A stretch of 64,000 bases of DNA, taken from positions 2,852,001 through 2,916,000 of the forward strand of contig AP031437.1 of assembly GCA_042854365.1 (NCBI GenBank), in the 5' to 3' direction. The position numbers and the translations under genes were made by a program. Each line of letters opens with the position of its first letter. Position 1 is the stretch's first letter. The notes below the pieces were generated by a model. The model saw nothing but the letters and a program-made list of their open reading frames with translations. It ran no database searches and was not told the DNA's origin. Shown here piece by piece: positions 8,831-16,348 of this stretch. The stretch comes from Anaeromassilibacillus sp001305115 (GTDB lineage Bacteria > Bacillota > Clostridia > Oscillospirales > Acutalibacteraceae).

Positions 8831-8860
8831 TAACGCGATTTTTTGTAGTAAATGACCTCT

Positions 8861-10828
8861 TTAGTACAGCTTTGCTCCTGCCGGAATACTGTCATCCAGC
8901 ATCAAAAGATTTAAGCCTTCCCGTCCGTCATACTCGTACACTGCGGAAATCAACATACCCTCGGAATCAATACCCATCATCTTTCTCGGCGGCAGGTTTG
9001 TGATTGCCACACAGGTCTTCCCAACCAGCTCTTCCGGCTCGTAATACTCGTGAATACCGCTTAAAATGGTGCGTTTCCGGTCTGTTCCGTCATTCAGTGT
9101 GAATTTCAGGAGCTTCTTGGACTTCGGCACTGCCTCACAGGCTTCGATCTTAACCACTCTGAAATCAGACTTGCTGAATGTTTCAAAGTCTACATCATCT
9201 GCAAACAAAGGCTCGATTTTCACCTTGGAAAGATCAATCTGTACGCTTGGCGCGGACACGGTTGCATCCTCTGCAGAACCATTTACCGCTGCTTTTTCGG
9301 CTTTGTTTTCAGCCCGCTTTGGTTCCAGGGTCTTCATTGTGGGGAACAGCAGAACGTCGCGGATGGATGCTGCATTGGTCAACAACATCACCAGACGGTC
9401 CACACCAATTCCCAACCCGCCCGTGGGCGGCAGGCCATACTCCAACGCGGTCAGGAAATCCTCATCCACGTCGCATGCCTCTTCGTCGCCCGCTGCCTTC
9501 AGGGCAGCCTGCGCCTCAAAGCGCTGCCTTTGATCGATCGGGTCGTTCAGCTCAGAGAACGCATTTGCATGCTCACGTCCAACGATAAACAGCTCAAAGC
9601 GCTCGGTATAGGCCGGATTTCCCGGCATCTTCTTCGCCAGAGGAGAAATCTCCACCGGATGATTCATCAGGAAGGTGGGCTGAATGAGCTTCTCTTCACA
9701 GTACTCGTCAAAGAACAGGTTGAGAATGTCGCCCTTCTTATAGCGCTCTTCATACGGGATGTGACGTTCCTTTGCCAAAGCCTTTGCCTCTTCATCGGTG
9801 GCAATGGCATCGAAGTCAACACCTGCATACTTTTTCACTGCATCCACCATAGAGATGCGTTCAAATGGTTTACCGAGGTCAATTTCTACGTCGCCATAGG
9901 TGATAACGGTTGTACCCAACACCTTTTGAGCGACTGTCCGAATCAGCTCTTCGGTAATATCCATCATGCCATTGTAATCGGTGTACGCCTGATAGAGCTC
10001 TAGCATGGTAAATTCCGGGTTGTGGCGGGTATCCATACCCTCGTTGCGGAAACAGCGGCCCAGTTCGTACACCTTATCAAAGCCGCCCACGATCAATCGC
10101 TTAAGGTACAACTCCAGTGCAATGCGCAGATACATATCCATATCCAACGTATTGTGATGCGTGATAAACGGCCTCGCAGAAGCACCGCCCGCGATGGTGT
10201 GCAACACAGGGGTCTCTACCTCCAAGAAGCCCTTTTCGTTGAGAAAGTTTCGGATCTCTGTGACAATCTGGGAACGGCGCACAAAAGTATCCTTGACCTC
10301 CGGATTGACGATCAGGTCCACATAGCGTTGACGATACCGCAGATCGGTATCCTTGAGGCCGTGGAATTTTTCCGGCAGCGGCAGTAGGGATTTGCTGAGC
10401 AGCTTGATCTCCTTTGCATGGACCGAGATCTCTCCCCGCCTTGTTTTAAAAACAAAGCCGCCAACGCTGATGATGTCCCCCAAGTCCCAGCTGGCCTTCA
10501 TCTCCTTGTAGGACTCTTCGCCGACCTCGTCAATCTTGACATACACCTGCATGCGGCCTGTCTTGTCATGTACATCCAAGAAGCTGGCTTTTCCCATATC
10601 GCGCCAGCTCATCAGGCGCCCTGCAATACATACATCCTGATTTTCCAGTGTCTCAAACTGGTCGCGAATCTCCTGCGCATAATGGTCACGCGGGCAGGTC
10701 GTAATCGCAAATGGATCTTTCCCTGCCTCCTGCAGCTTCGCGAGCTTATCCCTCCGGATCTGCAAAAGTTCGTTCAATTCCTGTTCCGCCTGCACAGCCT
10801 GCGGCTGTTCATTCTTATTTTCACTCAT
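8861..10828 (-). CDS. lysS: Lysyl-tRNA synthetase, class II, with C-terminal tRNA-binding (EMAPII-like) domain
   Basis: A 655-residue enzyme that charges tRNA-Lys with lysine. After a helical N-terminus, an OB-fold anticodon-binding domain spans about 65-155. The class II core shows motif 2 (RCFRNEGMDTRHNPEFTMLE) and motif 3 (GLGIGVDRLVMLL). Typical bacterial LysRS ends near 500 residues. Here an Ala/Glu-rich linker leads to about 110 extra residues (FRVVKIEACEAVPKSKKLLK, then AITNLPPRKMMGI and EGM) that match the EMAPII/Trbp111 tRNA-binding fold found at the end of MetRS. This extension should raise tRNA affinity. The gene follows greA. The stop codon is intact beside the inserted element. 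Confidence 0.95.
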   Translation of the reverse strand: MSENKNEQPQAVQAEQELNELLQIRRDKLAKLQEAGKDPFAITTCPRDHYAQEIRDQFETLENQDVCIAGRLMSWRDMGKASFLDVHDKTGRMQVYVKIDEVGEESYKEMKASWDLGDIISVGGFVFKTRRGEISVHAKEIKLLSKSLLPLPEKFHGLKDTDLRYRQRYVDLIVNPEVKDTFVRRSQIVTEIRNFLNEKGFLEVETPVLHTIAGGASARPFITHHNTLDMDMYLRIALELYLKRLIVGGFDKVYELGRCFRNEGMDTRHNPEFTMLELYQAYTDYNGMMDITEELIRTVAQKVLGTTVITYGDVEIDLGKPFERISMVDAVKKYAGVDFDAIATDEEAKALAKERHIPYEERYKKGDILNLFFDEYCEEKLIQPTFLMNHPVEISPLAKKMPGNPAYTERFELFIVGREHANAFSELNDPIDQRQRFEAQAALKAAGDEEACDVDEDFLTALEYGLPPTGGLGIGVDRLVMLLTNAASIRDVLLFPTMKTLEPKRAENKAEKAAVNGSAEDATVSAPSVQIDLSKVKIEPLFADDVDFETFSKSDFRVVKIEACEAVPKSKKLLKFTLNDGTDRKRTILSGIHEYYEPEELVGKTCVAITNLPPRKMMGIDSEGMLISAVYEYDGREGLNLLMLDDSIPAGAKLY

Positions 10829-10893
10829 GTTCAGCTCTCCCTACTATTTTACCCGGCATATCCGGGCTTCCTGATATTGCACAATCATAAAGC

Positions 10894-10937
10894 AAAAAGC
10901 GGCTGGGACGCGCTTCACCGCTGTCCACACGCCGCTT
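10894..10937 (-). terminator. Terminator/attenuator between greA and lysS
   Basis: On the minus strand AAGCGGC pairs with GCCGCTT across a 27-base structured loop and runs into TTTTT, starting five bases after the greA stop codon. It would end most greA transcripts or attenuate read-through into lysS. Confidence 0.6.
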
Positions 10938-10942
10938 CCTTC

Positions 10943-11431
10943 TTATTTGGAGATGGCCAGTACCTCGTATTCCATCACCCCTGCCGGGACCTCCACTTCG
11001 ATTATGTCGCCAATACTATGGCCCAGCAGCGCCTTGCCAACGGCAGATTCATCGGAGATGTTGCCGGAAAGCGGGTCCGCCTCGTTGGAACCGACAATTT
11101 TATAATTGTAAATGTCCGTCTTGCCTGTGCGCGGGTTATTGACGCGCACCTCCACCTTTGAACCAATGTGAATATTCTCGTTGCTAAGCTCGCTTTCATC
11201 AATCACTTTCACATTTTTCAATGTGACCTCAATGTCTGCGATGCGTGCTTCCATAATGGCCTGTTCGTTTTTTGCCTCATCGTATTCGCTGTTCTCGGAC
11301 AGGTCGCCGAAGGACAGGGCCACTTTAATTTTTTCCGCAATCTCTTTTCGTTTGACACTTTTGAGCTCTTCCAGCTCCTGCTCCAGCTTTTCCAGGCCTT
11401 CCTGGGTCAAGATCACCTGTTTTCCTGCCAT
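10943..11431 (-). CDS. greA: Transcription elongation factor GreA
   Basis: A 162-residue GreA that rescues backtracked RNA polymerase by stimulating transcript cleavage. The N-terminal coiled coil (residues 8-75) carries the tip motif GDLSENSEYDEAK, with catalytic acidic residues D43 and E46. The C-terminal FKBP-like domain ends with LLGHSIGDIIEVEVP. Length is normal for the family. It leads a greA-lysS unit driven by a perfect consensus promoter. Confidence 0.97.
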   Translation of the reverse strand: MAGKQVILTQEGLEKLEQELEELKSVKRKEIAEKIKVALSFGDLSENSEYDEAKNEQAIMEARIADIEVTLKNVKVIDESELSNENIHIGSKVEVRVNNPRTGKTDIYNYKIVGSNEADPLSGNISDESAVGKALLGHSIGDIIEVEVPAGVMEYEVLAISK

Positions 11432-11503
11432 ATCACTCTTACCACCTTTTATGATCGTCGCACCCGCGGTGCAGCATTTTGAAAAATGCGTACATTTCTT
11501 TTA

Positions 11504-11532
11504 ATTATAATGAAACCGCCGCCCCATGTCAA
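11504..11532 (-). promoter_or_regulatory. Perfect-consensus sigma-A promoter for greA-lysS
   Basis: TTGACA (11527-11532), 17-base spacer and TATAAT (11504-11509) on the minus strand. Both hexamers and the spacing are exact consensus. The start is expected near 11497, leaving a leader of about 65 nt with a short GCATTTT/AAAATGC hairpin and a GCACC/GGTGC hairpin before the greA Shine-Dalgarno. Confidence 0.9.
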
Positions 11533-11701
11533 CACTTGCTGAAGCAGACAAAGGGAAACGGTTGTCGATTCCTGGCAAAAATGAAATTTCTTTTCACAAA
11601 ATATGTTTCAGATAAAAGGATACGCTTTTGCATACATACTCCGCCTCTGTGGATATTCCAATTTTCAAGCAACCATCCCCCTATGTTGGACGCGCTGCTT
11701 C

Positions 11702-12850
11702 TCAATAGAAGTGTTTTTTCACCCGCTTTGCAATGTGTTCGACGTCCGGATAGATATACGCTTCATCGATCCCAATATATTGCAGTTCCATCAAGAGCTT
11801 CCGTTTCTTTTTAGCTGGTATTAATATACTGGCAAAATTGAACCAAATATCCTTCAACTCCAACGGCTCAATGTCGTCCTCCAGGACAAACCAGCTGGCA
11901 ACCGCGCGATCAAACTTCTGTGAAAAAGATTCCCCTTCCTCCCAGTTGCTCTTGGCCCGATAAAAATCGGCCAACCTTTCAAACGACATCTTGTCCACAA
12001 CAAAGCACGGGCTCGAACCAAACGATAGAGTAGGCGCTTGTATCTGCTCTTTGTAAATTTCTTCTAGATCTTCGCTCAAATGGGCCAAGTTCTTTTCCCC
12101 TTTCCCTCCATAGTGGTAATACTTTATATCCGCCGTATCCCGAATATAATTGTGAAAAAGTAAAAATACTGACTTCTGCGCTTCCATCCTTCGGTCCAAA
12201 TAAATCGGTTTCACAAAGAGCGGCGAGGTATCATGCAAGTCTGTATATACCTTAAAGAGATAATCACTGACGGAAAGATTGGACTTTTCCAACCAACCAT
12301 CCAGAGGCATGTTTAATAAATATGGGATGAGGAAAAGAGAGGATATACATTCTACAATAGGCTCATCAAAATGGCTCAACCAGCTTCGGGTAAAGACAAC
12401 GCGCCCCTGCTTTGAGGGATGTTCTGCACAGGCAAAATACAACGCTACCAATGGGTTCTGCGTAAAGTCTAATAGGCGCGTAGGGATTCCAAAGTGTTGC
12501 ATTTTGGACAGCTTTTCAAAGTTATGGTTCGTATTGCTGAATAAGTCCGGCATTTCTGAAAGAAAACTGACCGCCAAGTCATGTTCCAAAGCATACGTCT
12601 TCCGATTCTTGCCCGAGTTCCTCAAAATGGAAGGCAACAGCCACCATTGGCTGTCCGCCATCCCTCGATATAATAAATCCCCTCCAGGATTTTTTGAAAA
12701 CGAAAAGGAAAGAGTCTCCACCAATTGAATATAATCACTCAAAGACTCTATTTTAAAGGTTGTATGGTCATAGTACCGATCGGTGGAGGCCACTGAAAAA
12801 GATTTTAAACTACCCTTTTTTATGATACTGTCCAAGTCAAATTCCAACAT
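11702..12850 (-). CDS. FRG-domain protein
   Basis: A 382-residue protein with an FRG domain at about residues 38-145: LLYRGMADSQWWLLPSI contains the F/Y-R-G core (61-63), and HFGIPTRLLDFTQNPLVALYFA (split across 119-140) is the second hallmark. The C-terminal 200 residues are unassigned. FRG domains occur in phage-, element- and defence-linked proteins, and the biochemical activity is not established. I start at the ATG at 12850, eight bases after AGGAG; an in-frame GTG at 12859 overlaps that site. It stands alone between greA and a terminator-rich gap, so no partner gene is evident. Confidence 0.85.
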   Translation of the reverse strand: MLEFDLDSIIKKGSLKSFSVASTDRYYDHTTFKIESLSDYIQLVETLSFSFSKNPGGDLLYRGMADSQWWLLPSILRNSGKNRKTYALEHDLAVSFLSEMPDLFSNTNHNFEKLSKMQHFGIPTRLLDFTQNPLVALYFACAEHPSKQGRVVFTRSWLSHFDEPIVECISSLFLIPYLLNMPLDGWLEKSNLSVSDYLFKVYTDLHDTSPLFVKPIYLDRRMEAQKSVFLLFHNYIRDTADIKYYHYGGKGEKNLAHLSEDLEEIYKEQIQAPTLSFGSSPCFVVDKMSFERLADFYRAKSNWEEGESFSQKFDRAVASWFVLEDDIEPLELKDIWFNFASILIPAKKKRKLLMELQYIGIDEAYIYPDVEHIAKRVKKHFY

Positions 12851-13151
12851 GATAAACACTCCTCTGCCAATCGCTGCCTTCTATACCGATATTATGACAT
12901 CAAACGTCCAACCGGGCAATAGGCGCCCGGTACTCCGCGGGAATTTTTTGTAAAAATGCGCCTTATTCGCTTACGCCCTACAGAACGCCGGGTGTACTTG
13001 ACTTGCATTGGCAGATGTGCGCTGCTAAGGACGCCGTTTAACGATACTATTTCCGGCCAGATCCCCCAAAAGCTCGAATGCAAACGTGTCAGATTCTCAC
13101 ACCGATGTTTTCCCGCGAAAAGTATCCGCCGTTCAATCGGCTGAACTGAAA

Positions 13152-13186
13152 AAAGAGTCTGGACGCAATTTGCGTCCAGACTCTTT
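13152..13186 (-). terminator. Perfect 17-bp palindromic terminator
   Basis: AAAGAGTCTGGACGCAA and its exact reverse complement flank a single base. On the minus strand TTTTTT follows. It does not directly follow a recognised gene, so it is either a backup for the terminator at 13223 or ends an unannotated RNA. Confidence 0.7.
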
Positions 13187-13222
13187 CTGACAAAGACGAT
13201 TAAAACCGGTCTTCTCCCGATC

Positions 13223-13249
13223 ATAAAAAAAACCGCCCTCTGGGCGGTT
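13223..13249 (-). terminator. Intrinsic terminator
   Basis: Perfect stem AACCGCCC / GGGCGGTT with a 3-base loop, followed on the minus strand by eight or more T residues. It lies about 200 bp past the catalase-like gene. Confidence 0.8.
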
Positions 13250-13452
13250 GGAAACGGAGGAACATCTGCGTAAGCGCGCCCCGGCTTGGAAAGGACTGTT
13301 AAAATGGAATTTCAAGGTTTTTACTATCTAAGTTTCACAAAGATTTTATAAATTCTAGTACCTTTTTAAAGAGCCGCACTGTAATCGATTGGAGAATCGC
13401 CCAGGCCTATTTTTGATAAAAACATCCGCACATCTAAAGTTCTTCAGAATCT

Positions 13453-14118
13453 TTACTGCGTAAATTTGGGTGCAGTTACATTGTTGCCGGCAAAGGCGTT
13501 AGGACCCGGATTTGAGAGAGAGAAATACATCTTCGCCGCCTTGGTAGTGCCAAAGTCCTGGTTAGAACCACTCTCTTGCACTTCATTAAAGGCGTCCCGG
13601 AACATCTGGTTGTGTGCCTCCTCACGGTTCAGAAGAAAGTCGATGGTTTCTCTGACTTTTTTGTCCTCGATTTGGCGATACAGATATTCATACACTACTT
13701 TGGCTCGCTGCTCCGAAGCAATATTGCTGAGAAGATCTGCACAGAGATCGCCGGTGACGGTGACATAATCCGCTGTCCAAGAGTAGCCTGATGCATTGAT
13801 CAACCCAGGATTTAGCCCCAGCAAGACATGGGTTTCAATCTCCCCAGCCTGAACTTTGTCTGCTTCCACATCGTGCCCGTTGAGCAAATGGATCGTTTGG
13901 GCTACCATCTCCATATGGCTTAACTCCTCGGCCGCAATATCCATGAATAAGTCCTTGATTTTGGGGTCTTTAATACGGAAACTTTGAGACATATACTGCA
14001 TAGCAGCCTTCAATTCCCCGTTGCCACCGCCGAGCTGCTCTTGCAGCAGAGCTGCATACTGCGGGTTGGGACGTTCTATCTCTACAGGATGAAACAATTG
14101 CTTTTCGTGCTTAAACAA
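13453..14118 (-). CDS. Manganese-catalase-family protein (CotJC-like)
   Basis: A 221-residue ferritin-like di-metal protein of the Mn-catalase family, which breaks down hydrogen peroxide; spore-coat relatives include CotJC. Visible metal-ligand regions are AAEELSHMEMV, the ASEQRAKVVYEYL helix and NREEAHNQMF, the E...ExxH pattern of four-helix di-Mn proteins. An ATG at 14136 is in frame, but AAAGGGG lies just after it and suits a TTG start at 14118. That gives MFKHEKQLFHPVE, the usual N-terminus of the family, so I prefer it. Monocistronic. Confidence 0.88.
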   Translation of the reverse strand: MFKHEKQLFHPVEIERPNPQYAALLQEQLGGGNGELKAAMQYMSQSFRIKDPKIKDLFMDIAAEELSHMEMVAQTIHLLNGHDVEADKVQAGEIETHVLLGLNPGLINASGYSWTADYVTVTGDLCADLLSNIASEQRAKVVYEYLYRQIEDKKVRETIDFLLNREEAHNQMFRDAFNEVQESGSNQDFGTTKAAKMYFSLSNPGPNAFAGNNVTAPKFTQ

Positions 14119-14551
14119 ACACACCACCCCTTTCATTTCGTTATGAGTAGAGTCTCCTTAAAGCTATAAAATTATTCATAAAAATGCTATCTAATTCTGT
14201 TTACCCAAGCCACCATAAAAAACGGGAGATACGTGGATTATGCCTTTGCGAAACACCATAAAATCAAACATATACTTCTCATTATGACTGCTTCTGGTAA
14301 AGCTATCATTCTAAAATAAAAAGGAACCTGTTTTTGATTACAATCAAAAACAGGTTCCTTTGCTGGGTTTACGTTACAAAAAAGCACCCGTCGTAAACGC
14401 GAACGCAAAGCTGTAATAAAGCAAAAACCCCAAACACGACTTACGCGTCGAGGTTCTCGACTGGTCGGAGTGGAATGATAGGCCTTGGAAAAATCCAGTA
14501 AAACCAGGAGTTTATTGCCGGTAGATTAAGATGCTTTTCACCCAAGATAGC
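14119..14551. other. Intergenic region with hairpin and tRNA-like 3' fragment
   Basis: No gene seen. It holds the long hairpin at 14320-14361. Near 14450-14475 are a GTCGAG-GTT-CTCGAC hairpin and TGGTCGGAGTG, which matches the 3' end of a tRNA-Pro gene (including CCA) at 10 of 11 positions and lies about 700 bp from the real tRNA-Pro. It may be a leftover attachment-site fragment. Confidence 0.35.
14320..14361. terminator. Perfect 20-bp hairpin, bidirectional terminator
   Basis: AAAGGAACCTGTTTTTGATT pairs with its exact complement across a 2-base centre. It lies between the catalase-like gene and the small membrane protein gene, both leftward, so it probably ends transcription from the latter. 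Confidence 0.75.
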
Positions 14552-14962
14552 TTATTGTTTCTCTCCATAGGGACGTAAGCCGGATAGATGAACCGTTGGA
14601 TAGTCATCATTAATTTTTTTCGTTCCATATAAGTCTGCACGCATCGCCTTAATTAAGTTAGTAAGTATTTTATCGTGTTCCTCACCGCTTATTGGTTGTG
14701 CCGATTCCTTTGCTGCGTCGTGAAACTGCATCAAAATACGGACGACCTCCGCACTGCCTACGAGTATCCGACGATTCTGAGCATCATCGAGTTCTCCGTC
14801 TTCACCTTTCATAAGCACATTATTACTAATCGCTTTTACATAATTTGTATAGTACTCTTCTTTGAGCTTACGCTCTTCAAATTTCAATTGACTTCTTTTC
14901 GTGAGATAATTTGTAATAACAGCAGTAAGTATCGCAACCAATGCACCGACAATAGCAACCAT
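14552..14962 (-). CDS. Small single-pass membrane protein, unknown function
   Basis: A 136-residue protein: an N-terminal hydrophobic helix (MVAIVGALVAILTAVI) followed by a charged, probably coiled-coil cytoplasmic part (LKFEERKLKEEYY) and a polar tail. The frame stays open a further 87 codons upstream, but those read antisense-like through the tRNA-Pro gene and its terminator, so I use the ATG at 14962, even though its Shine-Dalgarno is poor. Such proteins are common near integration sites in Firmicutes and are unassigned. Its position just beyond tRNA-Pro suggests acquisition by integration. Confidence 0.6.
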   Translation of the reverse strand: MVAIVGALVAILTAVITNYLTKRSQLKFEERKLKEEYYTNYVKAISNNVLMKGEDGELDDAQNRRILVGSAEVVRILMQFHDAAKESAQPISGEEHDKILTNLIKAMRADLYGTKKINDDYPTVHLSGLRPYGEKQ

Positions 14963-15128
14963 AATTTCTGTATTTACTATGTCCCATCTTCTTATAACAT
15001 AACCCCAGATAATGTTTGTACTATATCCTGTCCAACAAATCCTATCACTCAATTTTGTTTTGTAATAAACTATAGGACTTTGCCTTATTCGTTGTCCTGT
15101 AAACCCGCATATATCTGGGCATAGCAAA

Positions 15129-15154
15129 AGACCGCCGACAAAAGTCGACGGTCT
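15129..15154 (-). terminator. tRNA-Pro terminator
   Basis: AGACCG(C)CGAC pairs with GTCG(A)CGGTCT around AAAA with one mismatch. On the minus strand TTTT follows. It begins nine bases after the tRNA 3' end. Confidence 0.8.
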
Positions 15155-15162
15155 CCTTACAG

Positions 15163-15240
15163 TGGTCCGAGTGACAGGAGTTGAACCTGCGGCCTCTTGA
15201 ACCCCATTCAAGCGCGCTACCAAAACTGCGCTACACCCGG
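15163..15240 (-). tRNA. tRNA-Pro(GGG)
   Basis: A 78-nt minus-strand cloverleaf including encoded CCA. Acceptor stem CCGGGTG pairs with CACTCGG (one G-T). The D-arm begins TAGCGCAG. The anticodon stem CTTGA/TCAAG holds loop ATGGGGT with anticodon GGG. The T-loop is GTTCAACTC. Fold and invariant positions are normal. Confidence 0.95.
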
Positions 15241-15256
15241 ATTTAGAACATTATTT

Positions 15257-15285
15257 ATCATAGCATATATCCCATTAAAAAGCAA
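15257..15285 (-). promoter_or_regulatory. Promoter of tRNA-Pro
   Basis: TTGCTT (15280-15285) and TATGAT (15257-15262) with a 17-base spacer on the minus strand, 17 bp before the mature tRNA 5' end. Confidence 0.7.
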
Positions 15286-15481
15286 GAGTGAACTTGCGCA
15301 TTTTGGATATTCTTAAGAATTTCAGGCGGTTTTCATCGCACAACTAAGTCTCTTCTCTGAGGTCCCGTTGAGAAGATAGACCGCCTCACATCGCAACATC
15401 CACGCCCTTTTCGGGACAAGTTCCCGAAATCATAGTAGTGACAGGGATACCCTGCAATTTGGTGGGGGCTGTCATTTGATA

Positions 15482-15525
15482 TATCCCCATTACAAATAAA
15501 CAAACGGATATTGGTAATGGGGATA
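15482..15525. repeat. Perfect 12-bp inverted repeat, 20-base gap
   Basis: TATCCCCATTAC (15482-15493) and GTAATGGGGATA (15514-15525) are exact complements. They lie in the 410-bp gap between tRNA-Pro and the TM2 gene, which also holds a TTTCGGGA/TCCCGAAA hairpin at 15409-15429. No U-run follows, so it is not a standard terminator. A protein-binding site or decayed element end is possible. No gene is seen in the gap. Confidence 0.45.
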
Positions 15526-15651
15526 ACTGTGATCAAACGGCAGCTTTAAAATGGCGGATGGTCCCTCTCGCTAATTGACTAATGAATATTTTTAATAGGG
15601 ACGTCGCCGCAAAAGGTAGGGTAACCCTACGAATACTCTCTTTGGTTTTCA

Positions 15652-16080
15652 TTACTTTAATGGAGCTCCCGAAGCGTCGGTAAAGCTCCCACAAGCGATC
15701 ATAATCAGGTCCACCAACCAACCGATTCCAAATACACCGCCGGTCAACAGATAGACGATACCGCTTCCAATCTTCCCCACATAAAACCGATGGACGCCCA
15801 GTCCACCCAGAAAAATGCACAGCAACAACGCCACCCATCTGCTTGACGCAGAGATCACTTCCACATAAGGGGGAACGTTTAGCGGAGCATCATACGGAGG
15901 CGGAGGTGAATTCCACTGTGACCCCTGATACGCATACGGAGGCGGCGCACTCTGTGGTCCCGGCGGGGGGCTATTCTGTTCGTAAGATGCCTGCTGTGGG
16001 GCGGTCTCCAAAGGCGCGCCACATTCCTTGCAAAAATGGGCTTCTATTGGATTATCAAACCCACATCTTGCACATTTCAT
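15652..16080 (-). CDS. TM2-domain membrane protein with N-terminal zinc ribbon
   Basis: A 142-residue protein. Residues 3-21 form a zinc ribbon (CARC ... CKEC). Residues 25-70 are a Pro/Tyr/Gln-rich linker. The C-terminal TM2 domain has two hydrophobic helices (WVALLLCIFLGGLGVHRFYVG and GIVYLLTGG..IGWLVDLIMI, given in part) joined by the conserved short turn. TM2 proteins are widespread; their role is not well defined. GAGGAG precedes the ATG. It appears monocistronic. Confidence 0.9.
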   Translation of the reverse strand: MKCARCGFDNPIEAHFCKECGAPLETAPQQASYEQNSPPPGPQSAPPPYAYQGSQWNSPPPPYDAPLNVPPYVEVISASSRWVALLLCIFLGGLGVHRFYVGKIGSGIVYLLTGGVFGIGWLVDLIMIACGSFTDASGAPLK

Positions 16081-16295
16081 ATTTAAAACTCCTCACATCC
16101 AATCGATCGTTATATTCATCATACCATGCTGTGTGAAAGTATGTCAATCAAACAAAACCAAGCAACTCTTTCCAGTTCAGCTGCTATCAAGTTCCTCGCT
16201 TATTTTTTTACGAGTCTATCCAATCCATATGTCTATGAGATACAAAGTTCTGCGATTCTGCTAAAACATCTCCCTTTGCCCCACACAAAACAAAA

Positions 16296-16323
16296 GGAGC
16301 GTCCCGGTTTCCCGAAACGCTCC
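16296..16323 (-). terminator. pckG terminator
   Basis: GGAGCGT/ACGCTCC stem with inner complementarity, followed on the minus strand by TTTTGTTTT, 25 bases after the pckG stop. Confidence 0.8.
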
Positions 16324-16348
16324 CAAACCCCTGTGCAGGGTATCTCTC

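Larger units (their letters stand above)
12851..13452. other. 602-bp intergenic region
   Basis: I see no convincing gene. The open frames here cross terminator hairpins and have no family resemblance. Contents: a hairpin ACCGGGC/GCCCGGT at about 12909-12932, followed on the plus strand by CCGCGG and a T-run; the two minus-strand terminators listed separately; and about 190 bp (13260-13450) with no recognised content that could encode a small RNA ending at 13223. Confidence 0.5.

Noticed and set aside
12892..13315. Two small minus-strand open frames of 110 and 60 aa
   Set aside because: They cross strong terminator hairpins and show no start signal or known motif.
14963..15223. 87-codon N-terminal extension of the small membrane protein
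   Set aside because: It translates part of tRNA-Pro and its terminator (GVQEAAGSTPVTRT is a typical tRNA artefact).
15533..15838. 101-aa open frame on the minus strand
   Set aside because: Largely an alternative frame of the TM2-domain gene, without its own start signal.
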